Shown: positions 55,002 through 64,000 of the stretch, piece after piece | Numbering within the stretch: the stretch's first letter is position 1 | How the letters are laid out: every line of letters starts with the position of its first letter | Source: Rhodobacteraceae bacterium Araon29 | GTDB lineage: Bacteria > Pseudomonadota > Alphaproteobacteria > Rhodobacterales > Rhodobacteraceae | Length of the DNA: 64,000 nt | Assembly: GCA_039640505.1 (NCBI GenBank) | Contig: CP046865.1 | Span: forward strand, 3,501,661 to 3,565,660 | Direction: 5' to 3' | Program-made: the position numbers and the translations under genes | Notes under the pieces: model-generated | What the model was told of the DNA's origin: nothing | The model's input: the letters and a program-made list of their open reading frames with translations, nothing else | Databases searched by the model: none

Positions 55002-55590
55002 TCCTTTGGCAGCGGTGCACAGCGCGCTTACGTCTTTGTCGGGCGGATCGTCGGATTATGATCTGAACCCCGCAGTGGTTTTGCCCCCCAATCGGGTTTT
55101 GCGGCGTGCAGCCGTACTGGTGGCGATCGAACCGCATCCAGATGGCCCAAGGGTGCTGTTGACCAAGCGTGCGGCACATCTTGACCAGCATCCAGGTCAG
55201 GTCGCCTTTCCTGGCGGCAAAGTCGATGCCGGTGACCGCGATGATACCGCCGCCGCACTGCGCGAAGCCAACGAAGAGGTTGGGCTTGACCCGTCCAATG
55301 TGGACGTGCTTGGTCATTTGTCTGTCCATGAAACAGTGACCGGATTTCGTGTCACCCCTGTGGTCGGTGAACTCTCCACTAGCTTCACACCCGTTCCAGA
55401 AGCCGGTGAGGTGGATGAGGTGTTTCATGTTCCTCTGGCGTTTTTAAGCGATCTGTCCAACTATAACGTCGAAGCGCGGCACTGGAACAATCAGTGGCGG
55501 CGCTATTACACCGTGCCCTACGGACCCTATTATATCTGGGGGGCTACGGCGCGAATTCTCTACGGGCTGGCCGAAAGGATGCAGCGATGA
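54982..55590 (+). CDS. NUDIX hydrolase of the CoA pyrophosphatase type
   Basis: 202 residues from ATG 54982. HPGQVAFPGGKVDAGDRDD and LREANEEVGL carry the Nudix box, and LLTKRAAHLDQHPGQ is the upstream CoAse-type motif, as in NudL/YeaB. Likely cleaves CoA or its oxidised forms. It overlaps hslO at its start and the cca gene by ATGA at its end, making a coupled hslO-NUDIX-cca operon. Confidence 0.88.
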   Translation: MMSPSADPLAAVHSALTSLSGGSSDYDLNPAVVLPPNRVLRRAAVLVAIEPHPDGPRVLLTKRAAHLDQHPGQVAFPGGKVDAGDRDDTAAALREANEEVGLDPSNVDVLGHLSVHETVTGFRVTPVVGELSTSFTPVPEAGEVDEVFHVPLAFLSDLSNYNVEARHWNNQWRRYYTVPYGPYYIWGATARILYGLAERMQR

Positions 55591-56735
55591 AACTGACGGG
55601 GGACTGGTATAAGACCGCAGCGCCGCAGCGCCTGTGCCGCGTGCTGGATGCAGGCGGCCATCAGGCACTTTTTGTCGGCGGCTGCGTGCGCAATGATCTG
55701 CTACACCAAGCGGTAAGCGATATTGATATCGCCACCGATGCGCGGCCCGAGCGGGTGATTGAGCTGGCCAAGGCCGCCGGATTAAAGCCCATCCCCACAG
55801 GGATTGACCATGGCACAGTAACCGTTGTGGTCAGCGGCACGGCCTTTGAGGTGACCAGCTTTCGCACCGATGTCAGCACCGATGGCCGGCGCGCAGTGGT
55901 GGCGTTTTCCGATGATATTACCGCTGATGCCCAGCGCCGGGATTTTACCATGAACGCACTTTATGCACAGGCCTCGGGCGCGGTGATCGACCCGCTTGAG
56001 GGCCTTGGCGATCTTCGGGCGCGGCGGGTGCGGTTTATCAAAGATGCAGCCCAGCGTATCGAGGAAGATTACCTGCGCATCCTGCGTTTTTTTCGCTTTT
56101 CTGCATGGTATGGCGATCCGCAACTGGGCTTTGATCCAGAGGCGCTGGCGGCAATTGGTGCCCATATCGACGGATTGGACGGGCTGTCCAAAGAACGTAT
56201 CGGCAATGAGCTTTTAAAGCTTTTGGCAGCGGCTGATCCGGCGCCCAGTTTGGCGGTCATGCGCGCTACAGGCGCATTGGTGAGGGTTTTGAATGGCGCC
56301 GATGATAGGTCCATTGGGCTTTTGGTGCATCTTGAGCAGAGCAACAGAGTTCAGCCCAACCCCATACGGCGCTTGGCAGCGCTTGGCGGCATGGATGTGC
56401 AAGCCGCGCTGCGGCTGAGCAAACAGCAAGATAAAACCCTAACGCTTTACAAAGGCGAAATGGGCAGCGCATCGGGCGCAGGGGAACTGGGCTATCGCCA
56501 CGGCGTGATTGCGGCGCAGGATATTTTACTATTGCGCGCGGCGCAGTTTGAAACCGAAGTGGCGAGCGGGGATTTTAATGCCGCTGACATTGGAGCCAAT
56601 GCAAGTTTTCCGGTTGCAGCTCAGGATTTGATGCCGCAGTATTCCGGTGCGCAATTGGGCGCAGAGCTACGGACATTAGAGCAGCGCTGGATTGACTCAG
56701 GCTTTCAATTGAGCAAAAAGGCGCTTTTGTCTTAA
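55587..56735 (+). CDS. cca: tRNA nucleotidyltransferase (CCA-adding enzyme family)
   Basis: 382 residues from ATG 55587. The class II nucleotidyltransferase motif is FVGGCVRNDLL ... VSDIDIATDA, with DxD at the catalytic site, followed by RRDFTMNALY and EEDYLRILRFFRF. It adds or repairs the 3' CCA of tRNA; a poly(A)-polymerase-like role cannot be ruled out. It is coupled to the preceding gene. Confidence 0.92.
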   Translation: MKLTGDWYKTAAPQRLCRVLDAGGHQALFVGGCVRNDLLHQAVSDIDIATDARPERVIELAKAAGLKPIPTGIDHGTVTVVVSGTAFEVTSFRTDVSTDGRRAVVAFSDDITADAQRRDFTMNALYAQASGAVIDPLEGLGDLRARRVRFIKDAAQRIEEDYLRILRFFRFSAWYGDPQLGFDPEALAAIGAHIDGLDGLSKERIGNELLKLLAAADPAPSLAVMRATGALVRVLNGADDRSIGLLVHLEQSNRVQPNPIRRLAALGGMDVQAALRLSKQQDKTLTLYKGEMGSASGAGELGYRHGVIAAQDILLLRAAQFETEVASGDFNAADIGANASFPVAAQDLMPQYSGAQLGAELRTLEQRWIDSGFQLSKKALLS

Positions 56736-56788
56736 GAAGTTTCGACGCCGGCCGTTAGGGCTGTTGGTTTTTATATTGGGGAATACCT

Positions 56789-57385
56789 TTGGACCTTTAC
56801 AGCCTGTTTACTCTTATTCTTTTGGCCGCGTCCTCGGCCTTTACCCCCGGTCCAAACAACGCTTTGGTCGCAGCCTCGGGTGTGAATTTTGGCTACCGCC
56901 GAACGCTGCCGCATATTTTTGGCATTGCGCTCGGGTTTGCGGTGATGATTTTCATCATTGGGCTATTTATAGGGCAGCTGTTCCAACAAAGCGCCGTGCT
57001 GCGTGAGCTCTTGCGCTGGGCCGGGGTTTTTCTGCTGCTCTATGTGGCGTATAAAATCGCCACGGCAGGCGGGCTCACCGACAGCAGCGGGCAAAGCCGG
57101 CCGTTCCGGTTTATTGAAGCGGCGGGGTTTCAATGGATCAATCCCAAAGCCTGGGCCATGGCCGGTGCAATCACCGCACAGTTTATTGATCCGCTGGCAA
57201 CGTTAAAAACGGCCTTGATTATCGCAGCAGTTTTCGTGGTCACGGGGCTTTTCTCGGCATCTGCCTGGACATTTCTAGGCCAATGGCTCGCGCAGTTTCT
57301 AAAAAGCCCAGAGCGGCAGGCTTTGTTCAACAAGGTCATGGGGGCCTTGGTTGCAGCCTGTGTTTTCGGATTGGTGTTTGAGTGA
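56789..57385 (+). CDS. LysE-family amino-acid exporter
   Basis: 198 residues beginning at a TTG (56789) with GGGGAA a few bases upstream. It has six hydrophobic segments, AFTPGPNNALVAASGVNFG after the first helix (the family motif) and GFQWINPKAWAMA in the middle. It exports amino acids or related compounds; specificity unknown. Confidence 0.9.
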   Translation: MDLYSLFTLILLAASSAFTPGPNNALVAASGVNFGYRRTLPHIFGIALGFAVMIFIIGLFIGQLFQQSAVLRELLRWAGVFLLLYVAYKIATAGGLTDSSGQSRPFRFIEAAGFQWINPKAWAMAGAITAQFIDPLATLKTALIIAAVFVVTGLFSASAWTFLGQWLAQFLKSPERQALFNKVMGALVAACVFGLVFE

Positions 57386-57460
57386 TCGTTTGATCCGCGC
57401 TTGGAAAACGCGTTTAAGTAGAGCCGCGTTAGATTGCCTCTTTACAAAATTTACGAAGGG

Positions 57461-57482
57461 CGTATTCTGAGCGGCTTTTTAT
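57461..57482 (+). promoter_or_regulatory. Leader motif shared by ABC genes 1 and 3, copy 1
   Basis: CGTATTCTGAGCGGCTTTTT followed by AT, 19 bp before the ATG of the first ABC gene. The same motif, with one mismatch, precedes the third ABC gene at almost the same distance. Confidence 0.55.
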
Positions 57483-57501
57483 GACCCGCTGAGGCGCTTT
57501 T

Positions 57502-59331
57502 ATGTTCCGCTTTTTTGAAAACCTTGTAGATCCCTATTGCGACTACGCGCAAACCGATCAGCCACCCACCGGTATGTGGCCCTTTATGCTTGAATATTGC
57601 CGGCCGTTCTACCGTATTTTTTGGCTGGCCGCATTCATGTCTTTTGTTGTCGCAGCCAGCGAGCTGGGGCTTATATACTATCTTGGGTGGATCGTGGATG
57701 CGATGCAGGGTGATCCGCAAACGGCGCTTACAAAGCTTGCACCAACCCTGATTGGCCTGACAATTTTCATTTTGCTTTTGCGGCCGCTGATGTACGGCCT
57801 GCATGTTTTGCTTTTGAACCAGACAATATTGCCCAATCTGACCACCGTGGTGCGGTGGCGGTCGCACCGCCATGTGATGCGGCAATCGGTGGGCTGGTTT
57901 GAAAATGATTTTGCTGGCCGTATTGCCAACCGTGTGATGCAAACCCCGCGCTCGGCCGGCGAAGCGGTGTTTCAGGTGTTTGATGCTCTTAGCTATTCTA
58001 TTGCCTATGTCATCGGTGCCTTTTTCCTGCTGTTTCAGGCTGATGTACGGCTAACTATTCCGCTCGTGATTTGGTTTGGCCTTTATCTGGTCTTGCTCAA
58101 ATGGACAGTGAAAAATGTCGAGCCGGCCTCGAAAGCTTCGTCAGATGCGCGCTCTGAGCTCAACGGCCGCGTGGTCGACAGCTATACCAACATTCATTCC
58201 GTCAAAATGTTTGCGCATGAGGATTATGAAATCACCTATGCCAAGGAAGCGATTGAAAACAACCGTCGCAAATTTATCCGTGAGATGCGCATTTACAGCG
58301 TCATGGATTTAAATCTTATGGTGCTGAATGGACTGCTGATCATAGGCGTTGTGGGCTGGGCTGTTTTGCTATGGGTCCAAGGCAGTGCAAGTGCTGGCAT
58401 TGTGGCCGCAGCAGCCGCATTGGTGCTGCGTTTGAATGCAATGACGGGATGGATCATGTGGGCCATAACCTCGTTTTTCCGAGAATTGGGTGTGGTCGCC
58501 GAAGGGATGGAAACCATCGCCCAACCCGTGACCTTGGTGGATGCAGCGCAGGCCAAAGACCTAAAGGTGCCAGAGGCCAAAATCGAAATTCTTGATGTAA
58601 CCCACCATTATGGCCGCGACAGCGGCGGGCTTGACCAGCTTTCGCTGACCATCCAGCCGGGGGAAAAAATCGGTCTGGTGGGCCGCTCAGGCGCGGGGAA
58701 ATCCACGCTCTTTAAACTGCTGCTGCGGTTTTACGATAGCGAGTCCGGTCAGATTTTGATCGACGGTCAGGACATTGCAGCGGTCACCCAAGACAGCCTG
58801 CGCGCCCAGATCGGCATGGTGCAACAGGACAGCAGCCTGTTGCACCGATCCTTGCGTGACAATATCCGTTACGGGCGCAATTCGGCAAGCGAGGCCGAGA
58901 TTAGCGCCGCCGCCGCACAGGCCCAAGCGGATGAGTTTATCGCCGATCTGCAAGACCTTGAAGGGCGCAGCGGCTATGATGCCCGCGTCGGCGAGCGCGG
59001 GGTGAAACTGTCCGGCGGGCAGCGCCAGCGGATTGCACTGGCGCGGGTGATTTTAAAAGACGCGCCGATCTTGTTGCTGGATGAAGCCACCAGCGCGCTC
59101 GACAGCGAGGTTGAAGCGGCGATCCAAGACACGCTTTACGGCATGATGGAAGGCAAAACCGTGATCGCCATTGCCCACCGGCTGTCCACGATTGCGCATA
59201 TGGACCGCATTTTGGTGATGGATGAGGGCCGCATTGTCGAAGATGGCAGCCATAGCGATCTGCTCGCCCAAGGCGGGCTTTACGCCGGTTTCTGGGCGCG
59301 CCAGTCGGGGGGCTTTATTGATGTGGCGTAA
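57502..59331 (+). CDS. ABC exporter half-transporter 1
   Basis: 609 residues. Six transmembrane helices over about 25-330, then an ATPase domain with Walker A GRSGAGKST, Q-loop GMVQQDSS, signature LSGGQRQRIAL, Walker B ILLLDEATSALD and the H-loop HRLST. It works as a dimer, alone or with the next protein. The ATPase domain is almost identical in DNA to that of ABC gene 3. Substrate not predictable. Its stop overlaps ABC gene 2. Confidence 0.92.
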   Translation: MFRFFENLVDPYCDYAQTDQPPTGMWPFMLEYCRPFYRIFWLAAFMSFVVAASELGLIYYLGWIVDAMQGDPQTALTKLAPTLIGLTIFILLLRPLMYGLHVLLLNQTILPNLTTVVRWRSHRHVMRQSVGWFENDFAGRIANRVMQTPRSAGEAVFQVFDALSYSIAYVIGAFFLLFQADVRLTIPLVIWFGLYLVLLKWTVKNVEPASKASSDARSELNGRVVDSYTNIHSVKMFAHEDYEITYAKEAIENNRRKFIREMRIYSVMDLNLMVLNGLLIIGVVGWAVLLWVQGSASAGIVAAAAALVLRLNAMTGWIMWAITSFFRELGVVAEGMETIAQPVTLVDAAQAKDLKVPEAKIEILDVTHHYGRDSGGLDQLSLTIQPGEKIGLVGRSGAGKSTLFKLLLRFYDSESGQILIDGQDIAAVTQDSLRAQIGMVQQDSSLLHRSLRDNIRYGRNSASEAEISAAAAQAQADEFIADLQDLEGRSGYDARVGERGVKLSGGQRQRIALARVILKDAPILLLDEATSALDSEVEAAIQDTLYGMMEGKTVIAIAHRLSTIAHMDRILVMDEGRIVEDGSHSDLLAQGGLYAGFWARQSGGFIDVA

Positions 59332-61168
59332 GCTCTTTGATCCTGCCAGTTGGATTGACACCCAAGCGCCAGCAGACGGCGCGCCGCCCAACCGGCTTTG
59401 GGCGTTTGTCCATTGGTGCCTCAAAGGCAGCTATGGCGTCATTGGTCTTGGCGCCGCGACCACCATCGCCGCCGGCGTGCTTGAAATGATCACTGCCGCC
59501 TTGCTGGGCTGGATTGTCGATGTGGTGTTGATTACAGGACCCGAGCGCGTCTTTACCGAGCAGCTTGGCTTTATGCTCGCCGCAGTGGTGTTTATTCTTT
59601 TGATCCGGCCCGCCATGTTCATGCTGTCGGCCTATGTGCAATCGGTGGCCATTGGCCCGGCGCTGCGCAGTATGATCCTGACCCGCCTGCACCGCTGGAC
59701 ATTGGGGCATTCCACCCAGTTTTTTGAAAATGACTTTGCCGGACGGATTGCACAAAAGGAAATGCAAGGCGCACGGGCGCTGACCGATGTGGTGGTGGAT
59801 TTTCTGCATACTGTTTTGTTTGCCCTGTCTTCGATTGTGGCTGCGCTGGTGATTGTGGCCAGTATCGACTGGCGCGTGGGCGCGATTGTCGGGCTATGGA
59901 TTGTGGGCTTTTACGCACTGCTACGCTATTTTCTGCCGCGCATCCGGCAAAGGGCGGCGCGGCGTGCTAATGCTCAGGCGGTGACCACTGGTCAGGTCGT
60001 AGATACCATTAGTAACATCAGCATTGTGAAACTTTTCGCCAATGCGTTTTACGAAGACCGCGCCGCGCTAAAAACCTTTGAAGACCTGCAAGGCACGATG
60101 ACCGATTACGGCAAATTGCTGGTCTGGTTTCGCGCCTGGCTGCTGACCTATGCGGGTGTGATCTTTTTGCTGGTGGTGGGCAGTACGGTGGCGCTGTGGT
60201 CGATGGGAAGTGCCACCCCCGGCGCTGTGGTGGCCGCCGGATCGGTGGCCATGCGGCTGATGATGATGTCCGGCTGGGTCAGCTTTTCGATGATGACGCT
60301 TTATACTAACTTGGGCGAGGTCGAAGATGCCATGCGCACGCTAAGCCCGCCGCATGGGTTGGTCGATACCCCCGAGGCAGCCGACCTGCAGGTGCGCGAT
60401 GCCAAGGTGCATTTCGACGCTGTTAGCTTTGCCTATGGCCGTGAAAACGGCGGGGTGCGCAATATCAATCTAACCGTGCAACCGGGCGAAAAGCTGGGCA
60501 TCGTGGGCGCATCGGGCGCCGGCAAATCCACCTTGGTTGCGCTGCTGCTGCGGCTGCATGATACAGAAGCCGGCAGCGTGCAAATTGATGGCCAGAACGT
60601 CAGCGCGGTGACCCAAGACAGCCTGCGCAATGCCATCGGCATGGTCACCCAAGAAACCGCCATGTTCAACCGCTCGGCGCGCGATAACATCCTTTATGGC
60701 CGCCCAGAGGCCAGCGAAGCCGATCTAAACGCTGCCGCGCAAAAGGCCGAAGCCGACGCGTTTATCGCCGAACTTCGCGATTTTAAGGGCCGCAGCGGCT
60801 ATGACGCCCATCTGGGCGAGCGCGGCGTTAAACTGTCGGGCGGGCAGCGCCAGCGCATTGCACTGGCCCGCGCCATACTGAAAGACGCGCCGATCTTGGT
60901 GCTGGATGAGGCCACAAGCGCGCTCGATAGCGAGGTTGAAGCGCTAATCCAAAACGCGCTCAATCGGGTGATGGAGGGCAAAACCGTGCTGGCCATCGCG
61001 CACCGGCTGTCGACCATCGCGCGGATGGACCGGATTATCGTCATGGATCAGGGCGAGATCGTCGAGCAGGGCACGCATCAGGCGCTGCTGGACCGAAACG
61101 GTCTTTATGCACGCTATTGGAACCGCCAGTCCGGCGGCTTTATCGGGGTTGAGCAGGCCGCCGAATAG
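59321..61168 (+). CDS. ABC exporter half-transporter 2
   Basis: 615 residues from ATG 59321, inside the end of ABC gene 1 (11-bp overlap). It shares the membrane-plus-ATPase plan (GASGAGKST, GMVTQETA, LSGGQRQRIAL, VLDEATSALD) but has a distinct membrane domain and a divergent ATPase compared with genes 1 and 3. The strict overlap suggests that proteins 1 and 2 form a heterodimer. Confidence 0.92.
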   Translation: MWRKLFDPASWIDTQAPADGAPPNRLWAFVHWCLKGSYGVIGLGAATTIAAGVLEMITAALLGWIVDVVLITGPERVFTEQLGFMLAAVVFILLIRPAMFMLSAYVQSVAIGPALRSMILTRLHRWTLGHSTQFFENDFAGRIAQKEMQGARALTDVVVDFLHTVLFALSSIVAALVIVASIDWRVGAIVGLWIVGFYALLRYFLPRIRQRAARRANAQAVTTGQVVDTISNISIVKLFANAFYEDRAALKTFEDLQGTMTDYGKLLVWFRAWLLTYAGVIFLLVVGSTVALWSMGSATPGAVVAAGSVAMRLMMMSGWVSFSMMTLYTNLGEVEDAMRTLSPPHGLVDTPEAADLQVRDAKVHFDAVSFAYGRENGGVRNINLTVQPGEKLGIVGASGAGKSTLVALLLRLHDTEAGSVQIDGQNVSAVTQDSLRNAIGMVTQETAMFNRSARDNILYGRPEASEADLNAAAQKAEADAFIAELRDFKGRSGYDAHLGERGVKLSGGQRQRIALARAILKDAPILVLDEATSALDSEVEALIQNALNRVMEGKTVLAIAHRLSTIARMDRIIVMDQGEIVEQGTHQALLDRNGLYARYWNRQSGGFIGVEQAAE

Positions 61169-61243
61169 GCACGCCTTTAACAACCTGAAATATAATATAA
61201 TTGTTCTTTATCAATTTTAAGTATTTACATCTGCGCCCAACCG

Positions 61244-61265
61244 CGTATTCTGGGCGGCTTTTTAT
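61244..61265 (+). promoter_or_regulatory. Leader motif shared by ABC genes 1 and 3, copy 2
   Basis: CGTATTCTGGGCGGCTTTTT followed by AT, 20 bp before the ATG of the third ABC gene; one mismatch to the copy at 57461. Confidence 0.55.
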
Positions 61266-61285
61266 TATTTATATTGGACGCCCCC

Positions 61286-63124
61286 ATGTTGCGCTTTTTT
61301 GAAAACCTTGTTGATCCTTTTTGTGATTACCCACCCGATGATAGCCCGCCACAAAAGGTCTGGCCTTATCTGCGCGATCAGTGCCGGCCGTTTTATCGAA
61401 CGCTTTCGGTCTATTGCGGCATATTGATCGCAGTTGCCGGGATTGAGCTTGTAATGATCTATGGCATTGGCTGGTTTGTTGATGTAATCCAAAGTACCCC
61501 CGAAGTTATCAGTCAGAACATTCCCGCGGCACTGATTGTGCTGATCGGTTTTTTCCTGCTGATCCGGCCACTCATTTATGGGCTGGATGCTTTGCTGATC
61601 AATCAAACGCTGGATGTAAATATCGTCGCCTTGGGGCGGTGGCGGGCCTATCGTCAGGTGATCCGCCAATCGGTTGGCTGGTTTGAAAGTGATTTTGCCG
61701 GCCGGATTTCAAGCCGGGTGATGGAGGCGCCCAAAGCGGCTGCGCAGGTTGTGCAGATGGTTTTTGAAACACTGCTCTATGCTCTCGCCTATACGGTGGG
61801 GGTGTTTATCTTGTTGCTTCAAACCGACCCAAGGCTGGCCGTGCCCATGGTCATCTGGTTTGTGCTTTACGGTTTTTTGATGCGCTGGACCATTAAACGG
61901 GTCACCCCCGCGTCGAAAGCCGGATCAAATGCAAGATCGGAGTTAAACGGCCGGGTGATCGACGGGTTCACCAACATCCATGCGGTGAAAATGTTTGCCC
62001 ATGATGCGGCAGAGGTGGCCTATGTCCAAGACGGCATGAATGCCACACGCAGAGCGTTTTACCGGCTCAACCGCATTGAAACCATCATGAATATCATGCT
62101 TTGGGTTTTAAACGGGATGTTGGTCGTCGGCGTGACTGGCGGCGGTATTATCCTATGGAACATGGGTCAGGCCAGCGTCGGAATGGTGGTGGCCACAACC
62201 TTTTTGGTGCTGCGGATTGACCACATGAGCAATTGGGTCATCCGCAACGTTGGCGGGCTCTTTAAGGAAATTGGGGTGGTTGCCGAAGGCCTTGAAAGCA
62301 TTGCCCACCCGGTGACATTGGTGGATGCGCCGGGGGCCAAGGACCTGACCATTTCCAAGGCGGCGATCACAGTGCGCGGCCTCACCCACCATTACGGCCG
62401 CGACAGCGGCGGGCTTGACCGCCTATCGCTGACCATCCAGCCGGGGGAAAAAATCGGTCTGGTGGGCCGCTCAGGCGCGGGGAAATCCACGCTCTTTAAA
62501 CTGCTGCTGCGGTTTTACGATAGCGAGTCCGGTCAGATTTTGATCGATGGTCAGGATATCACAGCAGTCACCCAAGATAGCCTGCGCGCCCAGATCGGCA
62601 TGGTGCAGCAGGACAGCAGCCTGTTGCACCGATCCTTGCGCGACAACATCCGCTATGGCCGCAATGCTGCCAGTGAGGCCGAGATTAGCGCCGCCGCCGC
62701 ACAGGCTCAAGCGGATGAGTTTATCGCCGATCTGCAAGACCTTGAAGGGCGCAGCGGCTATGATGCCCGCGTTGGCGAGCGCGGGGTGAAACTGTCCGGC
62801 GGGCAGCGCCAGCGGATCGCTCTGGCGCGAGTGATTTTAAAAGATGCGCCGATCCTGTTGCTGGATGAGGCCACCAGCGCGCTCGACAGCGAGGTCGAGG
62901 CGGCGATCCAAGACACGCTTTACGGCATGATGCAGGGCAAAACCGTGATCGCCATTGCCCACCGGCTGTCGACCATTGCCCATATGGACCGTATTTTAGT
63001 AATGGACGAGGGCCGCATTGTCGAAGATGGCAGCCATAGCGATCTGCTCGCCCAAGGCGGGCTTTACGCCGGTTTCTGGGCCCGCCAGTCGGGGGGCTTT
63101 ATTGATGTCGAGGCCACAGAATGA
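61286..63124 (+). CDS. ABC exporter half-transporter 3
   Basis: 612 residues from ATG 61286 (MLRFFENLVDPFCDY). The membrane domain is a diverged relative of ABC protein 1, which starts MFRFFENLVDPYCDY. The ATPase domain, from HHYGRDSGGLD onward, is nearly identical in DNA to that of gene 1. It is followed by the kinase-like gene with ATGA overlap. It may pair with protein 2 as an alternative partner. Confidence 0.92.
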   Translation: MLRFFENLVDPFCDYPPDDSPPQKVWPYLRDQCRPFYRTLSVYCGILIAVAGIELVMIYGIGWFVDVIQSTPEVISQNIPAALIVLIGFFLLIRPLIYGLDALLINQTLDVNIVALGRWRAYRQVIRQSVGWFESDFAGRISSRVMEAPKAAAQVVQMVFETLLYALAYTVGVFILLLQTDPRLAVPMVIWFVLYGFLMRWTIKRVTPASKAGSNARSELNGRVIDGFTNIHAVKMFAHDAAEVAYVQDGMNATRRAFYRLNRIETIMNIMLWVLNGMLVVGVTGGGIILWNMGQASVGMVVATTFLVLRIDHMSNWVIRNVGGLFKEIGVVAEGLESIAHPVTLVDAPGAKDLTISKAAITVRGLTHHYGRDSGGLDRLSLTIQPGEKIGLVGRSGAGKSTLFKLLLRFYDSESGQILIDGQDITAVTQDSLRAQIGMVQQDSSLLHRSLRDNIRYGRNAASEAEISAAAAQAQADEFIADLQDLEGRSGYDARVGERGVKLSGGQRQRIALARVILKDAPILLLDEATSALDSEVEAAIQDTLYGMMQGKTVIAIAHRLSTIAHMDRILVMDEGRIVEDGSHSDLLAQGGLYAGFWARQSGGFIDVEATE

Positions 63125-63654
63125 AACGGATAATGGTGGTCGGCTGCCCCGGATCGGGCAAATCCACGGTGGCGATCAAGATCGCCCAAACGCTTGACCT
63201 GCCCGTGGTGCATCTGGATCAAATCCACTACGCACCGGGCTGGCAAAAGCGTACAAAAGCCGAAAAGATAAAGCTGGCAACGCGCGCGGAACAAGCTGAT
63301 AGATGGGTCATCGACGGCAATCTATCGGCCACCTATCCGCATCGCCTTAGCCGCGCCGATTGCTGTGTCTGGCTTGATATCCCTTTGCACATCCGGCTCT
63401 GGCGGGTGCTAAAACGGCGGCTTTCTGGCGCGCGCAAAGGTCTGCCGCGGGGCAGCCTCGATCGGCTGACCTGGGAGTTTATAAAATATGTTTTGCGCTC
63501 TGATCGGTTGACCCGTCCAAAATACCAAAAATTACATCTTGAGGCAGGCAGCACGCCATTTCATCACCTGCACAGCACGCAAGAGATCAACAGTTTTCTC
63601 TCAACGCTTTCTGCGCCCCTGCTCAAGGCAACAGATAGAGGAGATAGAAATTGA
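63121..63654 (+). CDS. P-loop kinase-like protein (topology-modulation/FlaR type)
   Basis: 177 residues. The Walker A motif is VVGCPGSGKSTVA at the N-terminus, followed by HLDQIHYAPGWQ and VIDGNLSATYPHRLSRAD. This layout is seen in small adenylate-kinase-like ATPases annotated as DNA topology modulation proteins. The actual reaction is not known. Translationally coupled to ABC gene 3 (ATGA at 63121-63124). Confidence 0.8.
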   Translation: MKRIMVVGCPGSGKSTVAIKIAQTLDLPVVHLDQIHYAPGWQKRTKAEKIKLATRAEQADRWVIDGNLSATYPHRLSRADCCVWLDIPLHIRLWRVLKRRLSGARKGLPRGSLDRLTWEFIKYVLRSDRLTRPKYQKLHLEAGSTPFHHLHSTQEINSFLSTLSAPLLKATDRGDRN

Positions 63655-63924
63655 CGTTTTTCTTGGCACGCGCGTTGGTAATTCAAACAAGTTTGGCGCC
63701 TGTTATGTGGCACTGGCTTATATCAAGGCTAAACTGGAATGTTGCCGCCATAGTAATGGTATCAAGCATAGCCGCATTTACCGCCGTCGGTGCGCGGATA
63801 CGGCCAAAGCACGTGCTGCGGAAAAGAAGAAAGCTTTTCACCAACAGATGTAAAGGGCGCTGTGCCCCAGCTGCAACAGGAATTGGGGCGCTGTTTTCAA
63901 AACCTTAAAAACGGGATGATTGAA
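63655..63924. other. Unclear stretch with a weak terminator-like hairpin
   Basis: Two overlapping frames span this region, but neither has a convincing start or recognisable product. GCCCCAG (63864-63870) can pair with TTGGGGC (63883-63889), followed within a few bases by TTTT (63893-63896), a possible terminator for the ABC/kinase operon. Confidence 0.35.
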
Positions 63925-64000
63925 ATGAAGAAATTTCTAAATAAATTCATTACGCTATTTTCTTTAGGCGCAATGAGTATGTTCATGACCGCATGTGAGA
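63925..64000 (+). CDS. Small lipoprotein, cut by the window edge
   Basis: The visible 25 residues are a signal peptide with a lipobox ending MTAC (Cys24). Length and style resemble the entericidin-like lipoproteins at 9447 and 10955, but the mature part is outside the window so the family cannot be settled. Confidence 0.5.
   Translation, partial: MKKFLNKFITLFSLGAMSMFMTACE

Overview
The window looks like the chromosome of a marine Roseobacter-type alphaproteobacterium (Rhodobacteraceae). Pointers are a class I lysyl-tRNA synthetase, an alphaproteobacterial-type initiator tRNA with the C1:A72 mismatch, a DMSP-lyase-family cupin, an IalB-family protein, a HisD/HpsN-type dehydrogenase beside TRAP-transporter remains, and a moderately GC-rich core broken by AT-rich accessory patches. 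The assignment rests on recognised gene content only; no database search was run.

Left part (1-12 kb): a HisD-like dehydrogenase cut by the window edge, a decayed TRAP permease end and a LacI-family regulator share a divergent region with twin LacI-type operators. Then come a tRNA 3'-end remnant, a flagellin with an unusual inserted central domain, tRNA-fMet, adenine deaminase, an orphan BrnA-like antitoxin, two AT-rich ORFans, and a patch of small genes. In that patch an AAC(3)-like acetyltransferase gene sits inside a broken small ferredoxin-fold gene, with two tiny entericidin-like lipoproteins nearby.

Core blocks (11-36 kb): ettA, nadD-dacB, a TerB-like gene, lysK, a beta-helix protein, the glpR/glpD/glpK glycerol-3-phosphate module, smpB-sseA-aminotransferase, a class III aminotransferase, asparaginase-rluE, an IalB-like gene and rlmN.

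Region 36.5-44 kb holds the standout feature: nine head-to-tail copies of a 772-bp unit on the minus strand. Each unit carries a 194-residue gene of unknown family plus a short gene overlapping its stop codon. The nine proteins are identical over their C-terminal half. They differ at 12 amino-acid positions between residues 15 and 95, in mosaic combinations and with only three synonymous changes, each beside a replacement change. The eight internal short genes are chimeras made at the duplication junction, at an 11-bp imperfect microhomology. A membrane-anchored 127-residue protein and a VOC-family protein precede the array. This is the best candidate for an undescribed system: a diversified paralogue array whose variable sites look like an interaction surface.

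Right part (44-64 kb): argG, a tandem-duplicated membrane-protein gene, and ilvA. The 3' tail of ilvA recurs 2 kb downstream, bracketing a TetR-SDR pair that has two tandem 17-bp palindromic operators. Then follow a DMSP-lyase-family cupin, an Hpt protein divergent from a response-regulator/PP2C phosphatase, a NUDIX gene, hslO-NUDIX-cca, a LysE-type exporter, three ABC exporters in a row (the first and third with nearly identical ATPase domains and a shared leader motif), a P-loop kinase-like protein and a truncated lipoprotein gene.
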